From assembly GCF_900100155.1 (NCBI RefSeq), contig NZ_FMTP01000001.1, forward strand, positions 496,001 to 560,000: DNA of 64,000 bases. The letters are read 5' to 3'. This DNA is from Ancylobacter rudongensis (GTDB lineage: Bacteria; Pseudomonadota; Alphaproteobacteria; Rhizobiales; Xanthobacteraceae). The number at the start of each line of letters is the position of its first letter. Positions within the stretch are counted from its first letter, which is position 1. Shown piece after piece: positions 10,882 through 22,915 of this stretch. The position numbers and the translations under genes are program-made. The notes beneath the pieces are model-generated. The model saw nothing but the letters and a program-made list of their open reading frames with translations. It ran no database searches and was not told where the DNA came from.

Positions 10882-12384
10882 ATGAGTGACCCTGTCCTCA
10901 TCGTCGGGGCCGGCCCGGTCGGGCTGGTGATGGCGCTTGAACTGGCGCGCTACCAAGTGCCGGTACGCATCGTCGACGCCATGACCGAGCGGGCGACCAC
11001 CTCGCGCGCAGTGGCGATCTGGCCTCGCACGCTGGAGCTGATGGAGCGCGGCGGCGACGGGCTTTCCGCCGAGCTGGTCGGGCTCGGCAACAAGGTGACG
11101 GCCGCCAACATGCTGGCCGACGGCAAGCACCTGGCCCGGGTGCCGCTCGACGAGATCGAAACCCCCTATCCCTTTGTGCTGATGCTGCCGCAGAGCGAGA
11201 CCGAGCGGGTCCTGCTGGCGCATCTGCAGGCGCGCGGCGTCGAGCCGGAGCTCGGCGTCTCGCTCGCGGACTTCACCCAGGAGGGGGAGGTCGTCACCGC
11301 CACGCTGCGCCAGGCGGACGGGAGCGAGGCGACCGCCCGCTATGCCGCGCTGGTGGCCTGCGACGGCGCCCACAGCCCGGTGCGGCACCGGCTCGGCCTC
11401 GTTTTCGAGGGCGACACGCTGGGCAGCGACTGGGCGCAGGGCGATTTCCATCTCTCGGGCCTGCCGTTCCCGGTGAACGAATTCGCCACCTGCCTGCACG
11501 CGGAAGGCCCGGCGGTTCTGTTTCCGCTGGCGCCGGGCCGCTGTCGCGTCATTGTCGGCCTCGGACCGTCCACCACCGATGCTCCGCCGCCGCCGCCCGA
11601 CAGGGCCGGCTTCCAGGCGCTGCTGGACCGGCGCGGGCCGGGCGGCATCACCCTGCACGACACGCTGTGGTCGACCTCCTTCCGCATCAATGAGCGGCAG
11701 GTGGAGAACTACCGGGTCGGGCGCGTCTTCCTCGCCGGCGATGCCGCCCATGTGCACAGCCCGGCCGGCGGGCAGGGCATGAACACCGGCATGCAGGACG
11801 CGGTGAACCTCGCGTGGAAGCTGGCGCTGGTGCTGCGCGGGCTCGCCACCGCGCCGGTGCTGCTTGACAGCTACGACCCTGAGCGGCGCGCGGTGGGGGC
11901 GGAGGTGATCGCCACGTCAGGCCGTCTGACCCGGCTGGCGACGCTGAAGAACCCGCTCGCCCGCCATATCCGCAACACGGTGATGCCGGCCGTGCTCGGG
12001 CTGGCGCCGGTGCGGCACAAGCTGGAAGGCGACCTCACCGAGACCGCGATCCACTACCGCGACAGCCCGCTCAACGGCATCTCCTGGGGTGCCGGCCCGC
12101 GCGCCGGCGATCGCATGCTGCCGGCCGACGGCGAGCCGCCCTATGGGGTCGGCGACACGCCGCGCTTCACCCTGCGCGCCGGGCCCGGCGCCGGGGCGCC
12201 GCCCGGCGATCTGCCCGCCGCGCTGGTCTACCCCATGGTGCGCCCGCACGCGGTGGCTGGCGGCATCCAGCTGATCCGGCCGGACGGCTATCTCGCCTTG
12301 TCGGTTGCGGAAGGGGAATGGGCGCCGATCACGGACTATCTCGCGCGCCTCGGCCCGGCCCGATCCAAAGGGGTGTCCGCATGA
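10882..12384 (+). CDS. FAD-dependent aromatic-ring monooxygenase (PheA/TfdB-type)
   Basis: 500 residues of a class A flavoprotein hydroxylase. The FAD dinucleotide fold is VGAGPVGL near the N-terminus, the DG motif is ACDGAHSPVR and the second FAD motif is FLAGDAAHVHSPAGGQGMN. A C-terminal thioredoxin-like segment follows, as in phenol hydroxylase relatives. ATG 10882 is preferred to ATG 10876 because the GAGGGG ribosome site at 10869-10874 is seven bases before it. The stop overlaps the cupin start (ATGA), so the two are coupled. The aromatic substrate is unknown and no ring-cleavage gene is nearby. Confidence 0.88.
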   Translation: MSDPVLIVGAGPVGLVMALELARYQVPVRIVDAMTERATTSRAVAIWPRTLELMERGGDGLSAELVGLGNKVTAANMLADGKHLARVPLDEIETPYPFVLMLPQSETERVLLAHLQARGVEPELGVSLADFTQEGEVVTATLRQADGSEATARYAALVACDGAHSPVRHRLGLVFEGDTLGSDWAQGDFHLSGLPFPVNEFATCLHAEGPAVLFPLAPGRCRVIVGLGPSTTDAPPPPPDRAGFQALLDRRGPGGITLHDTLWSTSFRINERQVENYRVGRVFLAGDAAHVHSPAGGQGMNTGMQDAVNLAWKLALVLRGLATAPVLLDSYDPERRAVGAEVIATSGRLTRLATLKNPLARHIRNTVMPAVLGLAPVRHKLEGDLTETAIHYRDSPLNGISWGAGPRAGDRMLPADGEPPYGVGDTPRFTLRAGPGAGAPPGDLPAALVYPMVRPHAVAGGIQLIRPDGYLALSVAEGEWAPITDYLARLGPARSKGVSA

Positions 12385-12818
12385 GCGTGTCCTTCCTGCT
12401 GTCACGCGGCGACGAGCCGCCGATCAAGATCCCGGCGATCGGGCTCGACCTGTTCGTCCGCCTGCCGCCCGCGATCAGCGGCGGCGAGTTCTGCTTCATC
12501 GAGACCATCAACGCCCCCGGCGCCGGCCCGCCGCGCCACCGGCACCGCGAGGCGGAGATTTTTCGCGTGCTCGAAGGGCGTTATCTCTACGAGGTCGACG
12601 GGCGGCGCTTCTTCGCGCAGGCCGGCGACGTGGTGAGCATTCCCGGCTGGGCGGCGCATGGCTTCGTCAATGTCACCGACGCACCGGCCCGCCAGTATAT
12701 CCTCATGGCCCCGGCGCTGGACGCGGTCGCCTTCTTCACCGAACTCGCCGGGGTGATGCGTGACGGCCTGCCCGACACCGCCGCGCTGAACGCTACACCT
12801 ACTGCACGGTGGGTGTGA
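12381..12818 (+). CDS. cupin domain protein, apparently altered at its C-terminus
   Basis: 145 residues with a single cupin barrel: motif 1 is PRHRHREAEIFRVLEGRY with metal ligands His/His/Glu, and motif 2 is PGWAAHGFVN. The ATG is coupled to the monooxygenase stop, so it probably acts in the same pathway. The end is odd: after GLPDTAALNA the last residues TPTARWV do not continue like a normal cupin tail, and the stop falls inside the neighbouring IPT-repeat coding sequence in another frame. I infer that the native 3' end was replaced at a junction near 12790. The barrel itself is complete, so the protein may still work. Confidence 0.8.
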   Translation: MSVSFLLSRGDEPPIKIPAIGLDLFVRLPPAISGGEFCFIETINAPGAGPPRHRHREAEIFRVLEGRYLYEVDGRRFFAQAGDVVSIPGWAAHGFVNVTDAPARQYILMAPALDAVAFFTELAGVMRDGLPDTAALNATPTARWV

Positions 12819-14044
12819 CCGGGCTGCAGCCGCCGGCGGGACCAGCGGGAACATCTGTGCAGATCACCGGGGAGGGCTTTGGCACGAACCCCTCCGTGGC
12901 CTTCGGCGGGGTGGCCGCCACCGGCGTGTCCGTTAACAGCGCGGGCACGCAGATCGTCTGCACCGCTCCGGCCGGCAAGGGCGCGGTCAATGTGTCGGTG
13001 ACGGCGAGCGGGGCGACCAGCCCGGCCGTCGAGGCCAGCCGCTACTGCTATGCCCCGGTTCTCACCGCGCTTTCCAACTACACCGGCAAGCCGCTCATCA
13101 CCCAGGTCACCCTTATCGGCGAGGGCTTCATCGCGCAGTCGGTGATGTTCGGCGCCTTGTCTGCCCGGCAGGTCCAGCCCTCGACGACAAGCTCGGTCAC
13201 CGTGTGGGCGCCGGTCACTCTCGGCCGGGTGCCGGTGGTCGTCATGACCCCGGGTGGCACAAGCAATGCGCTGGACTTTACCTATGTGCCGGCGGTGCTC
13301 TCGATCACGCCGAGCTATGGCACCCAGGGAACGGTCGTGCGGATCGTCGGGGCGGGGCTGAGCGTGGATGGCCAGCCGCTCAACGTGCAGAGCGTGACCT
13401 TCGGCATCACCCCTGCGCTCAATGTCTGGACCAAGGGCACCGATGAGGTATGGGCGGAGGTTCCCGCAGGGGCCGGAACCGTTCCGGTGGTCGTCAAGAC
13501 CGCCGGCGGCAGTACCGCCAATTGGAGCGGGGCGCTTTTTGGCGGCGCGCCTGCCGGCGGCACGCCGCTGAAGATCACCGGCAGCGGCTTCACCGGCGCG
13601 ACCGCCGTGATGTTCGACGGTGTCCCCGGCCTCTATCTGAACGTGCCGAACGACAATGAACTCACCGTCACCACCCCTCCCGGGACCGGGGAAGTGCCCG
13701 TCGTCGTCCGGCTCCCGCTGGCTGTGAGCGGGCCGCATGAAGGCGCGACCTTCACCTACGGGCCGGTGGTCAAAAGCCTCGATCCCAACAGCCTTTCCGT
13801 GCAGCGGAACGGGCGTGTGTGGATCACTGGCAAGGGCCTCGACAGGATCCTCTCCATCGACTTTTGCGGCACCCGCTATGGCGCGGAGACCTATGGCACC
13901 TGGTGGGCGCACGGTATGCTGAACGGCGCGCGCACCGTCCATCTGCAGGCGACGCCGCCGACGGACGGTCCCGGCACCTATGACGTCACCGTCACCACGC
14001 CGGAGGGCACCAGCGCGCCGGTGAGCTTCACCTGGACCACGTAG
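12809..14044 (+). CDS. IPT/TIG-repeat protein, probably missing its 5' part
   Basis: 411 residues made of four to five immunoglobulin-like IPT/TIG domains: each begins with a pattern such as VTGLQPPAGPAGTSVQITGEGF, with further repeats at LSITPSYGTQGTVVRIVGAGL, GGTPLKITGSGF and VKSLDPNSLSVQ. Such domains form rods on surface or tail-fibre-like proteins. There is no signal peptide, no ribosome site before GTG 12809, and the frame is open back to 12764 where RYTYCTV resembles the end of a preceding IPT domain. These points suggest the start has been lost by rearrangement against the cupin gene. The tail-collar gene follows after 155 bp. Confidence 0.65.
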   Translation: MGVTGLQPPAGPAGTSVQITGEGFGTNPSVAFGGVAATGVSVNSAGTQIVCTAPAGKGAVNVSVTASGATSPAVEASRYCYAPVLTALSNYTGKPLITQVTLIGEGFIAQSVMFGALSARQVQPSTTSSVTVWAPVTLGRVPVVVMTPGGTSNALDFTYVPAVLSITPSYGTQGTVVRIVGAGLSVDGQPLNVQSVTFGITPALNVWTKGTDEVWAEVPAGAGTVPVVVKTAGGSTANWSGALFGGAPAGGTPLKITGSGFTGATAVMFDGVPGLYLNVPNDNELTVTTPPGTGEVPVVVRLPLAVSGPHEGATFTYGPVVKSLDPNSLSVQRNGRVWITGKGLDRILSIDFCGTRYGAETYGTWWAHGMLNGARTVHLQATPPTDGPGTYDVTVTTPEGTSAPVSFTWTT

Positions 14045-14054
14045 AGCTCTTCCC

Positions 14055-14076
14055 GATCAGGTGGAAGCACCTGATC
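14055..14076. repeat. 9-bp-stem palindrome
   Basis: GATCAGGTG (14055-14063) and its complement CACCTGATC (14068-14076) flank the loop GAAG. It lies just after the IPT-protein stop; without a T-run it is not a clear terminator and may be a REP-type element. Confidence 0.75.
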
Positions 14077-14108
14077 CGGAAGAAAGTGAGCGTTAGTCAA
14101 TAAGTTAA

Positions 14109-14154
14109 AGCGTTTTCTCGTCGCGAACGTCTGTCAATCTTCGCGGAAAACGCT
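14109..14154. repeat. long interrupted inverted repeat
   Basis: AGCGTTTTC (14109-14117) pairs with GAAAACGCT (14146-14154), and inside it CGCGA (14122-14126) pairs with TCGCG (14141-14145). The two nested arms make a stem of 14 bp with an internal bulge. Confidence 0.75.
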
Positions 14155-14199
14155 CCAGACACCACAGGCGGCCGCGCCGCCCGCCCGGGGGGAGACCGC

Positions 14200-14817
14200 A
14201 TGGAAAGCTATATCGGCGAGGTGCGTGCCTTCGCCTTCGGATTCGCTCCCCAGGGCAATGACGAGGAATGGGCAATCTGCGACGGCTCCTCGCTTTTGAT
14301 TACCGAGCATGCCGCCCTTTACGCGGTGATCGGCGAAGCCTTCGGCACGGCGGGGCCCGGCACGTTTCACCTGCCGAACCTGATGGGGCGGGCGGTGGTC
14401 GGCGTGGGGAAGAACCCGAACACGCCCCGCTACGCCGTCGGCCGGCCGGTCGGGGCGGCGGCCCTGACGGTGACATCCGTGCCCGCCCACAACCATGTGC
14501 TCACCGGCGCGGTGGTGGTAAGCGCGCCCTATCCCGGCCTGACCGACACGCCGTCGCCGACCGCGCGGCTGTCGCGGGCGACGCGGCGAAACACGCAGAA
14601 CCCGGCGAGCCCGGGCACGTTCTCGCGCGCCTATGCGCCCGATGATGGCGAGGACGACACCGTCCTCGGCGCCGCCACGCTGTCGCCGGTCGGCGGGACG
14701 GCACAGCCGCATGAAAACCGGCAGCCCTATCTCGCCGTCACCTATTGCATCTGCACGCAAGGCGCCTTCCCGGTGCCCCCGATCGCGCCGGAACCGCCGG
14801 CCGCCATCGATTCCTGA
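14200..14817 (+). CDS. phage tail-collar / microcystin-dependent-type protein
   Basis: 205 residues. The N-terminus [17 protein letters not shown] followed by [32 protein letters not shown] and SVPAHNHVL is the tail-collar (PF07484) domain, and the ending [16 protein letters not shown] is typical of the microcystin-dependent (Mdp) branch. A G-rich ribosome site (GGGGGGAG) precedes ATG 14200. Tail-collar proteins form short tail fibre tips in phages; bacterial Mdp paralogues are of unknown function. No other phage structural gene is present, so a prophage is not supported. It pairs with the IPT-repeat protein upstream. Confidence 0.85.
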   Translation: MESYIGEVRAFAFGFAPQGNDEEWAICDGSSLLITEHAALYAVIGEAFGTAGPGTFHLPNLMGRAVVGVGKNPNTPRYAVGRPVGAAALTVTSVPAHNHVLTGAVVVSAPYPGLTDTPSPTARLSRATRRNTQNPASPGTFSRAYAPDDGEDDTVLGAATLSPVGGTAQPHENRQPYLAVTYCICTQGAFPVPPIAPEPPAAIDS

Positions 14818-14882
14818 CGCCCGCGCGAGACGGCCGGGCGAGGGTCTTGCCGGACTGCGGGAATATAGACCGCGGGGCGCGA

Positions 14883-14897
14883 GAACATATTGCGAAC
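14883..14897. promoter_or_regulatory. SOS (LexA) box upstream of recA
   Basis: GAAC (14883-14886), seven bases ATATTGC, then GAAC (14894-14897): the direct-repeat GAAC-N7-GAAC form recognised by alphaproteobacterial LexA. It lies 77 bp before the recA start. A further GAAC is at 14901. Confidence 0.9.
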
Positions 14898-14974
14898 ATC
14901 GAACAAAACGAGTACGTTCGCGGCAGTCCTTGAGCTATCCCCCTTTTCCCTTGCGTACAGCCCGGAGCCCGGCA

Positions 14975-16051
<1,077 letters not shown>

Positions 16052-16407
16052 GCCTGCGGCGGCGGGCTCAGATGGGGCGCGCCATGTGGGGGGGGGCGCT
16101 GCGTCTCGCCACGCGCGCCTGATGGCGCCGGTACGTAGCGGTAGGCGTGTCGGGCGGGTCGGCGCCTTGCCGCCAGCCTTGTGGCCAAGCCGTGTGACTT
16201 AGTCTTGTGACTAAGCCGTGCCGCGCCGCATTGCCGTCACCTCTTGGCGGCGGCGTTGGCCGGACGAGATGCAGCGCGGCCGGGGACGACGTCCTGCTGC
16301 TTTCTGGACAAGGTGTTGATGCGCCGTTAGAACCGTTGCGCCCGCGCCCGATGGTGCGGGCCGGCGCTTCTGCGGCGCCGGTATCTGGCATCGGCGGACC
16401 CGGGTTC
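16052..16407. other. recA-alaS intergenic region
   Basis: 356 bases without a convincing gene. Contents: a run of nine G at 16088-16096, a hairpin CTTAGTC-ttgt-GACTAAG at 16198-16215 and an 11-bp palindrome GGACGACGTCC at 16284-16294. No terminator with a T-run follows recA. The alaS promoter probably lies in the 3' half. Confidence 0.6.
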
Positions 16408-19059
<2,652 letters not shown>

Positions 19060-19090
19060 TCGTCCCAAGCGGGCGGGGGAGTGGCCGTTG

Positions 19091-20347
19091 ATGACGGCAC
19101 ACAGGCGCGAGGGCGGTTGGTTCACGGCATCGCGCTGGCTGGCGCGGCGCCGGCGCTGCTACGAGATTTTGGAGCGCGATGCCGCGCATGACCGCACGGC
19201 CTCCCGGGTCGAACTAGGCCTGATCGCGCTGATCGTGCTGAACGTCATCGTCGCCGTGCTGGAGACGGTGCCGAGCCTGTATCTGCGCGATTATGTCGCC
19301 TTCCTCGTCTTCGAGCGGCTGTCGCTTCTCGTCTTTGCCAGCGAGTACGCCCTGCGCATCTGGGTCGCGCCGGAAAATCCGCGCTACCGCGGCGTCTCGC
19401 CACTGCGGGCACGGCTGCATTATGCCCGCACGGCTGTTGCCATCGTCGATCTCATCGCCTGGCTTCCCTTCGTGGTGTCGGCGCTGTTCGGGGTCAATCT
19501 CGTGACCCTCGCCATCTTCCGCCTGCTGCGGTTCATCAAGCTGGTGCGCTATTCGCCGGGCATGCAGTCGCTGCTCGAAGTGCTGCACCGCGAGAGCCAG
19601 TCGCTGATGGCGTGCTTCTGGCTGCTCTCCGCCGCGGTGCTGATCGCCGCCTCGGCGATGTATGTCGCGGAAGGGCATATCCAGCCCGAGCATCTCGGCT
19701 CGATCCCGGCGGCCATGTGGTGGGCGATGGCGACAGTGACGACGGTGGGCTATGGCGACGTCTATCCGCTCACTGTGGCCGGCCGGATCATCGCCAGCCT
19801 GACCATGGTGACGGGCATCGTGATGATCGCGCTGCCGGTGGGCATCATCGCCACCTCCTTTGTCGATGTGATCAAGCGGCGCGACTTCGTCATCACCTGG
19901 GGGATGGTGGCGCGGGTGCCGCTGTTCGCCGATCTCGACGCCGCCGGCATCGGCGAGATCCACAAGATGCTCTCGGCCCATACCGCCCAGCCGGGCGAGG
20001 TGATCGCCCGCCGTGGCGAGGTGGCGCGCTCGATGTATTTCATCGCCTCGGGCGAGGTGGAACTGGAACTCGACGACGGCCTTCATCTGCTGGGCGAGGG
20101 GCAGTTCTTCGGCGAGATGGCGCTGCTGCATTCGGCCCGGCGTGCGGCAACTGCCCGGGCGCACACGCGCTGCATGCTGCTGATGCTGGAGGCGGACGCG
20201 CTGGCGGATGTGATCCGCCGCCACCCGGAAATCGGCAAGCGCATCCATGCTATGGCGCGGGATGACGAAGGCCCGCATCCGGTGCGGCGCAGCGCCGATA
20301 TCGCCGATGATGAGCTGAGCGTCGGGCCGGGCGGCGCGGCGACCTGA
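19091..20347 (+). CDS. cyclic-nucleotide-gated potassium channel (MloK1-like)
   Basis: 418 residues. Six transmembrane segments occupy about 40-260. S4 AIFRLLRFIKLVRY has basic residues every third position (144, 147, 150, 153). The selectivity filter TVGYGD is at 218-223. A C-terminal cyclic-nucleotide-binding domain follows directly with a short linker, its phosphate-binding cassette reading FFGEMALLHSARRAATA with Glu342 and the Arg at 350-351. This is the architecture of the Mesorhizobium MloK1 channel, which opens on cAMP. It starts 31 bp after alaS in the same direction; the physiological role is unknown. Confidence 0.9.
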   Translation: MTAHRREGGWFTASRWLARRRRCYEILERDAAHDRTASRVELGLIALIVLNVIVAVLETVPSLYLRDYVAFLVFERLSLLVFASEYALRIWVAPENPRYRGVSPLRARLHYARTAVAIVDLIAWLPFVVSALFGVNLVTLAIFRLLRFIKLVRYSPGMQSLLEVLHRESQSLMACFWLLSAAVLIAASAMYVAEGHIQPEHLGSIPAAMWWAMATVTTVGYGDVYPLTVAGRIIASLTMVTGIVMIALPVGIIATSFVDVIKRRDFVITWGMVARVPLFADLDAAGIGEIHKMLSAHTAQPGEVIARRGEVARSMYFIASGEVELELDDGLHLLGEGQFFGEMALLHSARRAATARAHTRCMLLMLEADALADVIRRHPEIGKRIHAMARDDEGPHPVRRSADIADDELSVGPGGAAT

Positions 20348-20472
20348 CCGGGGCGACGTCGTCGCGGCGCGGGAAAGCACGGCGATCAGGCCGGGGCGCC
20401 TAGAACAGTGCGGGCGCGCGGGATGGTCGTAGTGCCGGGCGCGCGCGGGCGCGCCTGAAACAAGGGTCGTCT

Positions 20473-20496
20473 CCGGGGCGCGCCGGCGCGCCCCGG
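20473..20496. repeat. 24-bp perfect GC palindrome
   Basis: CCGGGGCGCGCC at 20473-20484 is followed at once by its complement GGCGCGCCCCGG at 20485-20496. It lies between the convergent K+ channel and icd genes and may act as a transcription barrier; there is no T-run. Confidence 0.7.
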
Positions 20497-20518
20497 TAAC
20501 GGGCGAAGGCGGGGCGGC

Positions 20519-21730
20519 TCAGGCGAGCGCCTTGCTCAGGTTCTCCGAGATCTTGTCGAGGAAGCCGGTGGTGGAGAGCCACTTCTGGTCGGCGCCAACG
20601 AGCAGGGCGAGGTCCTTGGTCATGTAGCCGCTCTCGACCGTGTCGATGCACACCTTCTCCAGCGTGGCGCAGAAGGCGGCGAGTTCGGCATTGTCGTCGA
20701 GCTTGGCGCGATGGGCGAGGCCGCGGGTCCAGGCGAAGATCGAGGCGATGGAGTTGGTCGAGGTCTCCTTGCCCTTCTGGTGCTCGCGGTAATGGCGCGT
20801 CACCGTGCCGTGCGCGGCTTCGGCTTCCACCGTCTTGCCGTCCGGGGTCATCAGCACCGAGGTCATCAGGCCGAGCGAACCGAAGCCCTGTGCCACGATG
20901 TCGGACTGCACGTCGCCATCATAGTTCTTGCACGCCCAGACATAGCCGCCGGACCATTTCAGCGCCGAGGCGACCATGTCGTCGATCAGCCGGTGCTCGT
21001 ACCAGATCTTGTTCTTCTCGAACTCGGCCTTGAAGTCGGCCTCGTAGATCTCCTGGAAGATCTGGCGGAAGCGGCCGTCATACTGCTTGAGGATGGTGTC
21101 CTTGGTGGAGAGGTACACCGGGTATTTGCGCATCAGGCCGTAATTGAGCGAGGCGCGGGCGAATTCGGCGATGGATTCGTCGATATTGTACATCGACAGC
21201 GCCACGCCGGCGCCAGGGTACTTGTAGACCTCGTGCTCGATCACCTGGCCGTCATCGCCGACGAACTTGATGGTCAGCGTGCCCTTGCCGGGAACGAGGA
21301 AGTCGGTGGCGCGGTACTGGTCGCCGAAGGCGTGGCGGCCGACGATGATCGGCTGGGTCCAGCCCGGCACCAGGCGCGGCACGTTCTTGCAGATGATCGG
21401 CTCGCGGAAGATGACGCCGCCAAGGATGTTGCGGATCGTGCCGTTGGGCGAACGCCACATCTTCTTGAGGTTGTATTCGGTCATCCGGCCGGCATCGGGG
21501 GTGATGGTGGCGCACTTCACGCCCACGCCCACGCGCTTGATCGCCTCGGCGGCGTCGATGGTGACCTGGTCGGCCGTCGCGTCACGATTCTCGACGCCGA
21601 GATCGTAATATTCCAGCGCCACGTCGAGATAGGGGTGGATCAACTTGTCCTTGATGTACTGCCAGATGATCCGGGTCATCTCGTCGCCGTCGAGCTCGAC
21701 GACCGGATTCGCCACCTTGATCTTCGCCAT
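20519..21730 (-). CDS. icd: NADP-dependent isocitrate dehydrogenase
   Basis: Oxidative decarboxylation of isocitrate to 2-oxoglutarate with NADP in the TCA cycle. 403 residues of the eukaryote-like type II homodimeric subfamily: [13 protein letters not shown] at the start, [22 protein letters not shown] (substrate Ser/Asn), [23 protein letters not shown] and the metal-site block [21 protein letters not shown] ribosome site AGGTG precedes ATG 21730. Convergent with the K+ channel gene and divergent from trmJ. Confidence 0.97.
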   Translation of the reverse strand: MAKIKVANPVVELDGDEMTRIIWQYIKDKLIHPYLDVALEYYDLGVENRDATADQVTIDAAEAIKRVGVGVKCATITPDAGRMTEYNLKKMWRSPNGTIRNILGGVIFREPIICKNVPRLVPGWTQPIIVGRHAFGDQYRATDFLVPGKGTLTIKFVGDDGQVIEHEVYKYPGAGVALSMYNIDESIAEFARASLNYGLMRKYPVYLSTKDTILKQYDGRFRQIFQEIYEADFKAEFEKNKIWYEHRLIDDMVASALKWSGGYVWACKNYDGDVQSDIVAQGFGSLGLMTSVLMTPDGKTVEAEAAHGTVTRHYREHQKGKETSTNSIASIFAWTRGLAHRAKLDDNAELAAFCATLEKVCIDTVESGYMTKDLALLVGADQKWLSTTGFLDKISENLSKALA

Positions 21731-22010
21731 GAATTGTCACCTCGCACGGAAATCGTTGTCGGAGGGGTCGCGGCGCGTGTCCGCGCGGGCAGACGCCGGA
21801 TGCGCGGGTGATACCGCGCGGGGCGCAACAGGGGAAGCAGGTAACGGGCCAAATCGCGGAGAAAGCGGCGGCAAATGCGCCTTCTCCCCCCAAGCTGTTC
21901 TGGCATTCCGTATGCCTTGCGCGTGCCGTGGCGGCGAGACCGCGCCGCTTCGCAAGTGCGACCCGGCCGGCTATAGGAGCACACCCATCGCCACCCAGGA
22001 GAAAACCGCC

Positions 22011-22853
22011 ATGTCCGGCACCGACAGCACCAAGCCATGGCTGGAAGGCGGGCCGGTGGTCATCCTGGTCGAGCCGCAGCTCGGCGAGAATATCGGCTCG
22101 GCGGTGCGGGCCATGGGCAATTTCGGCCTGTCGCGGCTGCGCCTGGTCAATCCGCGCGAGGGCTGGCCGAACCCGAAGGCCGTGACCTTCGCCTCCGGTG
22201 CCGACCGCATCCTCGACCATGCGCAGGTGTTTCCCGATCTGCGCGCGGCGCTGGCCGATCTCAATTTCGTCGTGGCCGCCACGGCGCGCGAGCGCGGCAT
22301 GCAGAAATCCGTGCTCGGCGCCGATGAAGTCGCGCGCGAAGTGGTGGGGCGCATGGCCGGGGGCGAGGAGGTCGGGCTGGTGTTCGGGCGCGAGCGCACC
22401 GGGCTCTATACGGAAGAGGTGTCGCTCGCCGACGTGATCCTCACCTTGCCGGTCAATCCCGCCTTCGCCTCGCTCAATCTCGGCATGGCGGTCGCGGTGG
22501 TGGCCTATGAATGGTTCAAGCTTTCCTCTGGCGGCGCGCTGCCGTTCCAGCCGCCGGACCGCTACAAGAACGCCGACAAGGCCGATCTGCTGGCCTTTTT
22601 CGACCATCTCGAGCGTGAACTCGACGCGGCGCTGTTCTTCCGCTCGCCGACCAAGAGGCCCGTCACCATCCGCAACATCCGCAACATTTTCCACCGCATC
22701 GGGCTGACGCGGCAGGATGTGGCGACGCTGCACGGCATTGTGGGCGCGCTGGTGGAGGGCAGGGGCCTACGCGAGGCACGCACCGCCGCCCGGCTGGAGG
22801 GACGGCGCGAGGAGGGCACCGACGCGCCTGGCGAGGGCGAAGCGGACGCCTGA
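22011..22853 (+). CDS. trmJ: SPOUT tRNA 2'-O-methyltransferase, TrmJ type
   Basis: 280 residues. The knotted SpoU/TrmH fold is visible from VVILVEPQLGENIGSAVRAMGNFG, through GLVFGRERTGLY to LPVNPAFASLNLGMAVAVVAYEW, the three SAM-binding motifs. TrmJ methylates the ribose of nucleotide 32 in several tRNAs. ATG 22011 follows an AGGAG site by eight bases. The C-terminal extension of about 40 residues is charged and poorly conserved. TrmH-like rRNA methylases are the alternative, but the N-terminal ENIGSAVRAM form favours TrmJ. Confidence 0.85.
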   Translation: MSGTDSTKPWLEGGPVVILVEPQLGENIGSAVRAMGNFGLSRLRLVNPREGWPNPKAVTFASGADRILDHAQVFPDLRAALADLNFVVAATARERGMQKSVLGADEVAREVVGRMAGGEEVGLVFGRERTGLYTEEVSLADVILTLPVNPAFASLNLGMAVAVVAYEWFKLSSGGALPFQPPDRYKNADKADLLAFFDHLERELDAALFFRSPTKRPVTIRNIRNIFHRIGLTRQDVATLHGIVGALVEGRGLREARTAARLEGRREEGTDAPGEGEADA

Positions 22854-22915
22854 TCGTCTGCAACGAAGCGTTCACCAAGATGCGCCACAATGATGCCTGG
22901 GATGGAGGACATCAG

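Noticed and set aside
14200-14817. Prophage called from the tail-collar gene
   Set aside because: No capsid, terminase, portal, integrase or lysis genes are near; Mdp-type tail-collar genes occur outside prophages.
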